From JBCBZH01 sp039815415 (lineage in GTDB: Bacteria > Bacteroidota > Rhodothermia > Rhodothermales > Rubricoccaceae): 8,585 nt of DNA. Positions 1-5,572 of the stretch are shown piece after piece. The translations under genes were made by a program, and so were the position numbers. The notes under the pieces were generated by a model. The model had not been told where the DNA came from, made no database searches, and was given only the letters and a program-made list of their open reading frames with translations. The DNA is taken from the NCBI GenBank assembly GCA_039815415.1, contig JBCBZH010000192.1, positions 1 through 8,585 of the forward strand, written 5' to 3'. Within the stretch, counting starts at the first letter, position 1. Each line of letters opens with the position of its first letter.

Positions 1-426
1 ATGAGCGGCTCTGAACACATAATGGGGATTGCTGGTCGGTCCGACAGAATCCCTGAACTCGATCTGGGCTCCCCCATCGTGCCCGACCGCGACGAGGCCC
101 GTGCTTTGTCCGGGCTCGCCACAGAGGGTAAAGTTGGTGGTGAAGCCCCCCTGTGGGAGGTCGTCGTCGTTGGTGTTGCGCCACCAGATCAGGTCGAGGT
201 CGCATGGGGCGTCGCCACTCTCATCGATGTCCAGGCCGATCAGAATGGCATCGTTTCCCGGCATTCGTGTGGTTACGGTGCCACTCGCTCCCGAGAGGCT
301 CAGGGTGTGGGCGGAACCCGTCGAGACAATGACGTCTTGGGTCGGGGCATGACGCCCATCGAGGGTGTCGGAGGCTGGGGAAGACGCTGCCAGAAAGGCT
401 AGAAGGACGGGGATGAGAACAGACAT
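1..426 (-). CDS. Exported protein of unknown function, N-terminal part (runs off the left edge)
   Basis: Reading the minus strand from the ATG at 426 down gives 142 codons with no stop before the window edge, so the gene is partial. Residues 1-19 (MSVLIPVLLAFLAASSPAS) look like a signal peptide: a hydrophobic stretch followed by small residues suited to signal peptidase I cleavage. The mature part is rich in Gly, Thr, Ser and Asp, which suggests a secreted beta-rich domain. It has two cysteines, near residues 75 and 102, that could form a disulfide outside the cytoplasm. A Trp-Trp pair (81-82) and an Asp run (87-89) are the most distinctive points. I do not recognise a family and assign no function. 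The gene is divergent from efp across a 274-bp spacer. The open frame on the plus strand of this stretch looks like its shadow, because only the minus reading has a signal peptide and balanced protein composition. Confidence 0.72.
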   Translation of the reverse strand, partial: MSVLIPVLLAFLAASSPASDTLDGRHAPTQDVIVSTGSAHTLSLSGASGTVTTRMPGNDAILIGLDIDESGDAPCDLDLIWWRNTNDDDLPQGGFTTNFTLCGEPGQSTGLVAVGHDGGAQIEFRDSVGPTSNPHYVFRAAH

Positions 427-493
427 CGCAGTGTTCGGATGGGACCCGGTGAACAGGTCTGGGATGGTCACACAGTGAGGTGTCCCTGGCGAG

Positions 494-509
494 AGGGACT
501 CAAGTCCCT
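494..509. repeat. Perfect 7-bp dyad, possible operator or hairpin
   Basis: AGGGACT at 494-500 is followed by CA and then the exact complement AGTCCCT at 503-509. GTCCCT at 482-487 is also complementary to AGGGAC at 494-499, so two alternative pairings are possible. Its place in a divergent promoter region fits an operator, but no regulator is identifiable. No T-run follows on either side, so it is not a typical terminator. Confidence 0.45.
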
Positions 510-562
510 ACGCATCGATCGGCCAGAAGGGATCAGAGAGAGGCCGACCCGTGGAGCTGCAC

Positions 563-586
563 CGCCAGCTCGACCTCGAGCTGGCG
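563..586. repeat. Inverted pair of the 11-bp intergenic motif
   Basis: CGCCAGCTCGA at 563-573 and TCGAGCTGGCG at 576-586 are exact reverse complements separated by two bases (CC). The dyad ends about 115 bp upstream of the efp start. The same 11-mer recurs in the other long spacers of the window (1346-1356, 6323-6333, 6714-6724, 8492-8502). It could be an operator, a RNA hairpin or a dispersed repeat; the sequence alone does not decide. Confidence 0.6.
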
Positions 587-700
587 ACGCGGTCAGCGAG
601 GATTTCTCCGAAGCCCAGGGATCGCTTTCCACGCCACGTTCGTCGGGCCACTATCGGGCTGGCGCTAGATTTCGGTGACACTCATTTGCGACTTCCGCCC

Positions 701-1270
701 ATGCCCTCCACCGCCGACTTCCGCAACGGCCTCGTCCTCAACTGGAAGAACGATCTCTGGCAGATCGTCGAGTTCATGCACGTCAAGCCCGGCAAGGGGG
801 GCGCGTTTGTGCGCTCGAAGCTCAAGAACGTCCGCAACGGCAAGATCGTCGACAACACGTTCCGTGCGGGCGAGAAGGTGGAGACCGCGCGTGTGGAGCG
901 CCGCCAGATGCAGTACCTCTACGAGGACGACCTCGGGCTGCATTTCATGAACACGGAGACCTATGAGCAGCGTGCTCTCAGGGCCGATCTCGTGACGGGC
1001 AAGGACCTCATCAAGGAAGGGGCCACCATCGACGTGCTGGTGGACGCCGCCACCGACGATCCGCTGACCGTCGAGCTGCCGCGCAACGTGGAACTGGTGG
1101 TGACCAAGACCGACCCAGGCCTCAAGGGAGACACTGCGACCGGCGCAACCAAGCCGGCAGACGTGGAGAGCGGCGCGACGGTCATGGTTCCCTTGTTCAT
1201 CAATGAGGGCGACGTGATCCGTGTCGAGACCGAGGGCGGGACGTACCAAACGCGCGTCTCGGCGGCATAG
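701..1270 (+). CDS. efp: Translation elongation factor P
   Basis: Cytosolic factor that binds between the ribosomal P and E sites and helps peptide-bond formation at consecutive prolines. The 189-residue product has the normal family length. It shows the N-terminal KOW-like domain (about 1-62), a middle OB domain (about 65-127) and the C-terminal OB domain ending in the family motif VPLFINEGDVIRVET (163-177). The loop VKPGKGGAF (28-36) carries Lys32, equivalent to the modified Lys34 of E. coli EF-P. A Lys here, rather than Arg, argues against the EarP rhamnosylation pathway; the modifying enzyme is not in this window. The ATG at 701 is chosen because homology begins there: the frame stays open back to 551, but that extension is Arg/Pro-rich and crosses the 563-586 inverted repeat. 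There is no Shine-Dalgarno sequence. accB follows after 210 bp, an order seen in several bacterial phyla. Confidence 0.96.
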   Translation: MPSTADFRNGLVLNWKNDLWQIVEFMHVKPGKGGAFVRSKLKNVRNGKIVDNTFRAGEKVETARVERRQMQYLYEDDLGLHFMNTETYEQRALRADLVTGKDLIKEGATIDVLVDAATDDPLTVELPRNVELVVTKTDPGLKGDTATGATKPADVESGATVMVPLFINEGDVIRVETEGGTYQTRVSAA

Positions 1271-1480
1271 GCGACATCCGCCAGACGCCGTCTCCCGTAC
1301 GCCGCGCGTTCCATTCCCGCTAGCTCGAGCCACCACACGCCCGCGTCGAGCTGGCGTGTTCGCGCTGTGCTCCGGGGGAGGGGGGACCTGAACGGACCCG
1401 CGCAGACCGAGAGAGACCCAGAACAGGGCAGCCATGTGTGCCCAGGCGAGAGTAGTTTCCGACACGCTACTACGGACCCC
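1271..1480 (+). other. Leader and spacer between efp and accB
   Basis: The 210 bp are too long for simple translational coupling and may carry an accB promoter or leader. They contain a copy of the 11-bp intergenic motif within a stem (1335-1359), a G-run at 1373-1384, and two small hairpins near accB: GGGCA/TGCCC (1426-1430 with 1439-1443) and GTAGT/ACTAC (1452-1456 with 1469-1473). No recognisable promoter or intrinsic terminator with a T-run was found. The open frame that joins this spacer to accB lacks family-like sequence before codon ATG 1481. Confidence 0.5.
1335..1359. repeat. Stem-loop containing the 11-bp intergenic motif
   Basis: ACACGCC at 1335-1341 pairs perfectly with GGCGTGT at 1353-1359 across an 11-nt loop. 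The motif TCGAGCTGGCG occupies 1346-1356, so it spans loop and right arm. A related half, AGCTCGAG, lies just upstream at 1322-1329. The motif ends about 125 bp before the accB start, similar to the distance of the 563-586 copy from efp. Confidence 0.5.
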
Positions 1481-1975
1481 ATGGATCTCGACAAGATTGA
1501 ACGTCTCCTCGACCTCGCCTCCAAGAGTGGCATGGCGGAAGTCGTCGTGGAGGACGGTGATTTCAAGCTGACCGTTCGGGCCCAACCGCGCGTGAAGTCT
1601 CAGGTGGTGCAGGCTGCACCCATGATGGCTGCGGCTCCGCCGCCGGTCGCGGTTGCACCCCCGCCGGCCGCCAGCGCGCCAGCGCCACCGGCGTCCGCTC
1701 CGGCAGAGTCGGCGGAACCGGGCAGTGGAGCTGGAGAGACCCTCGTGCAGGCTCCCATCGTGGGCACGTTCTACGCCGCGCCTTCCCCCGATGCCGATCC
1801 GTTCGTCAAGGTGGGCGACCGGGTGGAGGTCGGGCAGACGCTCTGCATCATCGAGGCCATGAAGCTGATGAACGAGATCCAGGCCGAGGCCTCGGGAACC
1901 ATCAAGCAGATCTTGATCGAGAACGCCCAGCCCGTCGAGTTCGACCAGCCGCTCTTTGTTCTAAGTGATGCGTAA
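1481..1975 (+). CDS. accB: Biotin carboxyl carrier protein of acetyl-CoA carboxylase
   Basis: Carries the covalently bound biotin that AccC carboxylates and that the carboxyltransferase (AccA/AccD, not in this window) uses to make malonyl-CoA for fatty acid synthesis. The 164-residue product shows the usual three parts. The N-terminal helix pair (about 1-35) begins MDLDKIERLLDL. A flexible Ala/Pro-rich linker covers about 45-88. The biotinyl domain (about 89-162) contains EAMKLMNE, with Lys128 as the biotinylated residue. The E. coli protein is 156 residues. ATG 1481 is chosen because it starts the conserved N-terminal helix; the frame is open upstream to 1367, but that part is not family-like and no Shine-Dalgarno supports either start. 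The stop codon lies inside the left arm of the spacer hairpin (1964-1994). accC follows after 109 bp and is probably co-transcribed. Confidence 0.96.
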   Translation: MDLDKIERLLDLASKSGMAEVVVEDGDFKLTVRAQPRVKSQVVQAAPMMAAAPPPVAVAPPPAASAPAPPASAPAESAEPGSGAGETLVQAPIVGTFYAAPSPDADPFVKVGDRVEVGQTLCIIEAMKLMNEIQAEASGTIKQILIENAQPVEFDQPLFVLSDA

Positions 1976-2080
1976 TGGGTGATGAGTAATGGGTAGGGGG
2001 CGTTGAAGCTGAGGTGGCACCAGCTCGCCCTGATCCCCACAAGACGTTCACTCTTCATTCCTCACGCTTTACCCCTCACT
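1964..2080 (+). repeat. Long imperfect hairpin bridging the accB stop and the accC start
   Basis: The left arm (1964-1994) contains two tandem 14-mers, GATGCGTAATGGGT (1967-1980) and GATGAGTAATGGGT (1981-1994), differing at one base; the accB stop TAA (1973-1975) lies in the first. The right arm (2050-2080) is pyrimidine-rich and ends four bases before the accC ATG. Aligned by hand without gaps over 31 positions, 22 are Watson-Crick and two more are G-U pairs. The 55-nt loop includes CCAGCTCG, a partial copy of the intergenic motif. The arrangement could affect accC translation or mRNA stability. The same layout recurs at 3426-3494 with different sequence. Confidence 0.6.
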
Positions 2081-2084
2081 CAGG

Positions 2085-3434
2085 ATGATCAAGAAAGTCC
2101 TCATCGCCAACCGCGGCGAGATCGCGCTCCGCGTCATTCGCACCTGCCGCGAGATGGGGATCAAGACGGTGGCCGTCTATTCCACCATCGACGAGGACAC
2201 GCTGGCGGTTCGCTTTGCTGACGAGGCCGTCTGCATTGGGCCGCCCCCGAGTGCGAAGAGCTACCTGATGATCCCCTCGATCGTCGCGGCTGCAGAAGTC
2301 ACCGGGGCCGATGCCATCCACCCCGGCTATGGCTTCCTGTCTGAGAATGCCGAGTTCGCACGCATCTGCGACGACCACGGCCTCATTTTCATCGGGCCTC
2401 GCGCCGAGACCATCAGCTCGATGGGCGACAAGTCGGTCGCCAAGGAGACCATGCGTGCGGCGGGCGTCCCGGTGGTGCCCGGCTCCGATGGCGCCGTGGA
2501 CTCCGTCGAGGAGGGGCTCGCTGCGGCGGAGGAAGCAGGCTTCCCGGTCATGATCAAGGCGTCGGCGGGAGGTGGCGGGCGCGGCATGCGCATGGCGACC
2601 AACGCGGAGGACTTCAAGAAGCTGATGGTGGCCGCGGCCAATGAGGCCGAGGCGGCGTTTGGGGACGGGCGCGTCTACATCGAGAAGTTTGTCGAGGAGC
2701 CGCGCCACATCGAGGTGCAGCTGCTGGGCGATGGGCGGGGCAACGTGATCCACTTTGGAGAGCGCGAGTGCTCCATCCAGCGCCGCCACCAGAAGCTGCT
2801 GGAAGAGGCGCCCAGCCCGGTCGTCGATGCGGCGCTGCGTCAGCGCATGGGCGAGGCCGCCATCGCGGGCGCGGAGACCGTGCAGTACCGGGGTGCGGGG
2901 ACCGTCGAGTTCCTGCTCGACAAGCACGGCGCGGTCTACTTCATGGAAATGAACACGCGCATCCAGGTGGAGCACCCGGTCACCGAGGAAGTCACCAACT
3001 CGGACCTGATCGAGTGCCAGCTCCGTGTGGCGGCGGGCGAGGACATCGCCAGCTCGAACCCTGCCATCCACGGCCACTCCATCGAGTGCCGGATCAATGC
3101 CGAGAACCCGTTCCGCGGCTTCTCCCCAAGTCCGGGCACCATCACGGCGCTCCACACGCCCAAGGGCCGAGGCGTTCGCTGCGACACCCACGTCTACGCG
3201 GGTTACACCGTGCCCCCCACGTACGACTCGATGATCGCCAAGCTGATCGTCCACGAGTCCACGCGCGAGCGGGCGATCACCAAGATGCAGCGGGCCCTCG
3301 ACGAGTTCATCATCGAAGGCATTCAGACCACGGTCCCGTTCCACCAGCAACTCCTCGCCGACGACCGCTTCCGAGCTGGCGACTTCACCACCAAGTTCCT
3401 CGAGAACTTTGAACTGAAAGAACCTGGGGATTAG
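2085..3434 (+). CDS. accC: Biotin carboxylase subunit of acetyl-CoA carboxylase
   Basis: Cytosolic ATP-grasp enzyme that uses ATP and bicarbonate to carboxylate the biotin on AccB. The product is 449 residues, the same length as the E. coli enzyme. The N-terminal biotin carboxylase domain (about 1-115) starts with MIKKVLIANRGEIALRV and has HPGYGFLSEN at 79-88. The ATP-grasp domain has the glycine-rich loop KASAGGGGRGMR (158-169), ERECSIQRRHQK (226-237), and the catalytic signature EMNTRIQVEHPVTE, in which Glu288, Asn290 and Arg292 match the E. coli numbering. The C-terminal domain (about 335-445) contains ECRINAE with Arg336 and PTYDSMIAKLI. All expected active-site residues seem present. ATG 2085 begins the family N-terminus; only a weak AGG sits directly before it. 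The last codon and stop lie within a G-rich repeat that continues into the spacer. The long antisense open frame here is a GC-rich shadow. Confidence 0.98.
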   Translation: MIKKVLIANRGEIALRVIRTCREMGIKTVAVYSTIDEDTLAVRFADEAVCIGPPPSAKSYLMIPSIVAAAEVTGADAIHPGYGFLSENAEFARICDDHGLIFIGPRAETISSMGDKSVAKETMRAAGVPVVPGSDGAVDSVEEGLAAAEEAGFPVMIKASAGGGGRGMRMATNAEDFKKLMVAAANEAEAAFGDGRVYIEKFVEEPRHIEVQLLGDGRGNVIHFGERECSIQRRHQKLLEEAPSPVVDAALRQRMGEAAIAGAETVQYRGAGTVEFLLDKHGAVYFMEMNTRIQVEHPVTEEVTNSDLIECQLRVAAGEDIASSNPAIHGHSIECRINAENPFRGFSPSPGTITALHTPKGRGVRCDTHVYAGYTVPPTYDSMIAKLIVHESTRERAITKMQRALDEFIIEGIQTTVPFHQQLLADDRFRAGDFTTKFLENFELKEPGD

Positions 3435-3494
3435 GGATTAGGGATTGGGGGTGGCCTCCAGTCCCCAAGCCCCATCCCCCAATTCCCAACCCCC
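3426..3494 (+). repeat. G-rich repeat and complementary C-rich arm between accC and gcvH (hairpin or G-quadruplex)
   Basis: On the coding strand GGGG (3426-3429), GGG (3434-3436), GGG (3441-3443) and GGGGG (3447-3451) are separated by loops ATTA, ATTA and ATT, which fits the G-quadruplex pattern G3+N1-7. The accC stop TAG (3432-3434) lies inside. A C-rich arm (3466-3494) ends one base before the gcvH ATG. Aligned by hand without gaps over 29 positions, 21 are Watson-Crick plus one G-U, with an 11-nt loop. Quadruplex and hairpin would be mutually exclusive folds. The spacer has no Shine-Dalgarno sequence, so a structure this close to the start could influence gcvH translation. Confidence 0.65.
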
Positions 3495-3495
3495 T

Positions 3496-3879
3496 ATGAC
3501 TTTTCCCGACGACCTCCGCTACACCAAAGACCACGAATGGGTTCGCCTAGTCGATGACGGGCTGGCGACCGTGGGCATTACGGACTACGCACAGAGCGAA
3601 CTGGGCGATATCGTGTTCGTCGAGCTGGAGGAGGGGATGGACGTGGAGGCGGAGGACTCCTTCGGGACGGTGGAGGCCGTGAAGACGGTCAGTGAGCTGT
3701 TTGCGCCCCTCGCGGGCACCGTCGAGGCCATCAATGAGGACCTGGATGGGTCACCAGAATCCGTCAACTCCGACCCGTACGGAGACGGCTGGATGGTCAA
3801 GATTCGCCCGGCCGATGCGGCCGACATCGATGCGCTGATGAGCGTGGACGAGTACAAGCACATGATTGGGGCCGACTGA
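3496..3879 (+). CDS. gcvH: Glycine cleavage system H protein (lipoyl carrier)
   Basis: Shuttles the aminomethyl intermediate from glycine on its lipoyl arm between GcvP, GcvT and the dihydrolipoyl dehydrogenase, yielding CO2, ammonia and methylene-tetrahydrofolate. The 127-residue product has the normal length. It begins with the family pattern DDLRYTKDHEWVR (5-17), continues with VGITDYAQSELGDIVFVELP-like sequence (26-44), and has GTVEAVKTVSEL (57-68), in which Lys63 is the lipoylation site. NSDPYGDGWMVKI (around 91-103) and a C-terminal helix complete the fold. ATG 3496 is chosen because homology starts there; an in-frame TTG at 3445 would translate the C-rich spacer arm. The neighbours gcvT, gcvP and lipoate enzymes are absent. 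It sits 61 bp after accC, so a biotinyl and a lipoyl carrier of the same fold are near each other; in E. coli gcvH sits with gcvT and gcvP instead. Confidence 0.96.
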   Translation: MTFPDDLRYTKDHEWVRLVDDGLATVGITDYAQSELGDIVFVELEEGMDVEAEDSFGTVEAVKTVSELFAPLAGTVEAINEDLDGSPESVNSDPYGDGWMVKIRPADAADIDALMSVDEYKHMIGAD

Positions 3880-3905
3880 GCCTCACCCGCATACCGACAC
3901 CCGGG

Positions 3906-3929
3906 AGGGGCGTGGTCCGCTGCGCCCCT
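3906..3929 (+). terminator. Hairpin between gcvH and guaA, weak terminator or attenuator candidate
   Basis: AGGGGCG (3906-3912) pairs perfectly with CGCCCCT (3923-3929) across a 10-nt loop. The only T-run nearby is TTTT a few bases further on, separated from the stem by CACTG, so this is a poor intrinsic terminator. It lies in the 69-bp gcvH-guaA spacer, about 20 bp before the guaA ATG, and could reduce readthrough or act as a processing or stability element. Confidence 0.35.
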
Positions 3930-3948
3930 TCACTGTTTTCCAGATCTC

Positions 3949-5538
3949 ATGCACCAGCACCAGACGGTCGTCATCCTCGACTTTGGCAGCCAGACCACGC
4001 AGCTTATCGCGCGGCGGGTCCGGGAAGCCGGGGTCTATTGCGAGATCCACCCCTGCACGCTCCCGGCCGACGACGTGGCCGCACTGGAACCGAGCGGCCT
4101 GATCCTGTCCGGTGGCCCGATGTCGGTGTACGACGAGGGGTCTCCTCAGCTCGACCCGGCGCTACTGGATCTCCGCCAGCCCGGAACGGGGGAGAAGGTG
4201 CCAGTCCTCGGGATTTGCTATGGCCTGCAGGCGCTGGCGCGCGCGCTCGGAGGGAGCGTGGAGCCCTCCGAGCGGAGGGAGTTTGGTCGGTCCCCCATCG
4301 TGTCGCACGAGGACAATCCGTTGTTCTTCGGTGTGCCCAACCAGTCCACCGTGTGGATGAGCCACGGGGACCACCTGACCCAGCTTCCCGACGGATTCCG
4401 CGCCGTAGCCGCGACCGACAACGCGCCCATCGCGGCTGTGGCAGCCGAGGCGGATTCCGGGCACGGGCCGATCTACGGGGTCCAGTTCCACCCGGAGGTG
4501 ATCCACACGGCTCACGGCGCCCAGATGCTCCGCAACTTTGTCCTGGACGTCTGCGGCCTCCGTGGCGACTGGACCACGGGCTCGTTCATCGACGAGAAGG
4601 TGGAGGAGATTCGCCAGCTCGTCGGGGACGACCACGTGGTGCTGGGGCTCTCGGGCGGCGTGGACTCCTCGGTGGCGGCGGCGCTGCTGCACAAGGCCAT
4701 CGGCGATCAGCTCACGTGCATCTTCGTGGACAACGGCCTGCTTCGGGCTGGCGAGTTCGAGCAGGTGCAGCACACCTTCCGGGACGGCTTCCACATCGAC
4801 CTCCGCGCTGTGGACGCCTCCGAGCGCTTCCTCTCCGAGCTGGCGGGCGTGGACGACCCTGAGCAGAAGCGCAAGATCATCGGGCGCGTCTTCATCGAGG
4901 TATTCACCGACGAGACCCACCAGCTCGAGGAGGAGTTGGGGCACCGTCCGAAGTTCCTCGCGCAGGGCACGCTCTACCCCGACGTGATTGAGAGTGTCTC
5001 GTTCAAGGGACCCTCGGCCACCATCAAGAGCCACCACAACGTGGGCGGACTGCCGGAGCAACTTGGCTTCGAGTTGTTGGAGCCGTTCCGGGAGCTGTTC
5101 AAGGACGAGGTTCGCGACGTGGGCCGCGCGCTCGGTGTGCCCGATGCCATCATCCGGCGCCACCCCTTCCCCGGCCCCGGGCTGGCCGTCCGCATCCTCG
5201 GGCCGATCACGCGAGAAGATGCCGATCTCCTTCGGCAAGCCGATACCATCTGGCTGGACGAGCTGGAGACCTCGGGCACGTACGATGACGTGTGGCAGGC
5301 GTTTGCTGTGCTGCTGCCCATCAAGAGCGTCGGCGTGATGGGCGACTTCCGCACGTACGAGCAGGCCGTCGTGCTTCGCGCGGTGACCTCCACAGACGGC
5401 ATGACCGCCGATTGGGCGCACTTGCCCTACGAGGTGCTGGGCCGCGCCTCGAACCGCATCATCAACGAGGTGCGTGGCATCAACCGCGTGGCCTATGACA
5501 TCAGCTCGAAGCCGCCAGCGACCATCGAGTGGGAGTAG
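3949..5538 (+). CDS. guaA: GMP synthase (glutamine-hydrolysing)
   Basis: Converts XMP to GMP using ATP and ammonia released from glutamine, the last step of de novo GMP synthesis, in the cytosol. The product is 529 residues; the E. coli enzyme is 525. The N-terminal class I glutamine amidotransferase domain (about 6-200) has GGP at 55-57, the nucleophile Cys90 in GICYG, and His181 and Glu183 in FHPEV, completing the catalytic triad. The ATP pyrophosphatase domain (about 210-405) has the P-loop LSGGVDSS (234-241), the motif FVDNGLLR (259-266) and a long XMP-binding stretch with HHNVGGLPE. The C-terminal dimerisation domain contains RHPFPGPGLAVRILG and ends in the family tail KPPATIEWE. ATG 3949 gives the expected N-terminus just before the first beta strand; no Shine-Dalgarno is visible. 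It is co-directional with gcvH after 69 bp and convergent with the lipoprotein gene, 34 bp apart. No defect is seen. Confidence 0.98.
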   Translation: MHQHQTVVILDFGSQTTQLIARRVREAGVYCEIHPCTLPADDVAALEPSGLILSGGPMSVYDEGSPQLDPALLDLRQPGTGEKVPVLGICYGLQALARALGGSVEPSERREFGRSPIVSHEDNPLFFGVPNQSTVWMSHGDHLTQLPDGFRAVAATDNAPIAAVAAEADSGHGPIYGVQFHPEVIHTAHGAQMLRNFVLDVCGLRGDWTTGSFIDEKVEEIRQLVGDDHVVLGLSGGVDSSVAAALLHKAIGDQLTCIFVDNGLLRAGEFEQVQHTFRDGFHIDLRAVDASERFLSELAGVDDPEQKRKIIGRVFIEVFTDETHQLEEELGHRPKFLAQGTLYPDVIESVSFKGPSATIKSHHNVGGLPEQLGFELLEPFRELFKDEVRDVGRALGVPDAIIRRHPFPGPGLAVRILGPITREDADLLRQADTIWLDELETSGTYDDVWQAFAVLLPIKSVGVMGDFRTYEQAVVLRAVTSTDGMTADWAHLPYEVLGRASNRIINEVRGINRVAYDISSKPPATIEWE

Positions 5539-5572
5539 GAGGCTTGTTCGAGATGTTCATTCCTTAGGAACC

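Larger units (their letters stand above)
427..700. other. Divergent spacer between the exported-protein gene and efp
   Basis: This 274-bp stretch lies between two start codons that point outward, so it should hold promoters for both directions. I see no convincing sigma-70 hexamer pair, and no clear Bacteroidota-type -33/-7 pair (TTTG/TAnnTTTG); the TTTG at 685-688 lacks the upstream TA. It contains two perfect dyads, at 494-509 and 563-586, described separately. The open frames through it are Arg/Pro/Ser-rich shadows without family features. There is no Shine-Dalgarno sequence before the efp ATG at 701. Confidence 0.6.

Noticed and set aside
1..402. Plus-strand open frame at the left edge
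   Set aside because: It is antisense to the signal-peptide protein on the minus strand, has no recognisable domain, and its composition is that of a shadow.
551..700. N-terminal extension of EF-P from an upstream ATG
   Set aside because: The extra 50 residues are Arg/Pro-rich, unlike any EF-P, and would translate the 563-586 inverted repeat; the family N-terminus starts at 701.
1367..1480. N-terminal extension of AccB
   Set aside because: The 38 extra residues are not seen in AccB, whose conserved helix starts at MDLDKIERLL.
665..1585. 306-codon minus-strand open frame opposite efp and the accB start
   Set aside because: It overlaps two well-supported genes and has no recognisable domain.
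2076..3350. 424-codon minus-strand open frame opposite accC
   Set aside because: Rich in Arg, Asp, His and Leu with no family match; long antisense frames are expected opposite high-GC genes with strong third-position bias.
3445..3495. TTG start for GcvH
   Set aside because: It would translate the C-rich hairpin arm into a Ser/Pro/Gln string; GcvH proteins begin close to MTFPDDL.
4162..5421. 419-codon minus-strand open frame opposite guaA
   Set aside because: Same explanation: a compositional shadow of a conserved gene.
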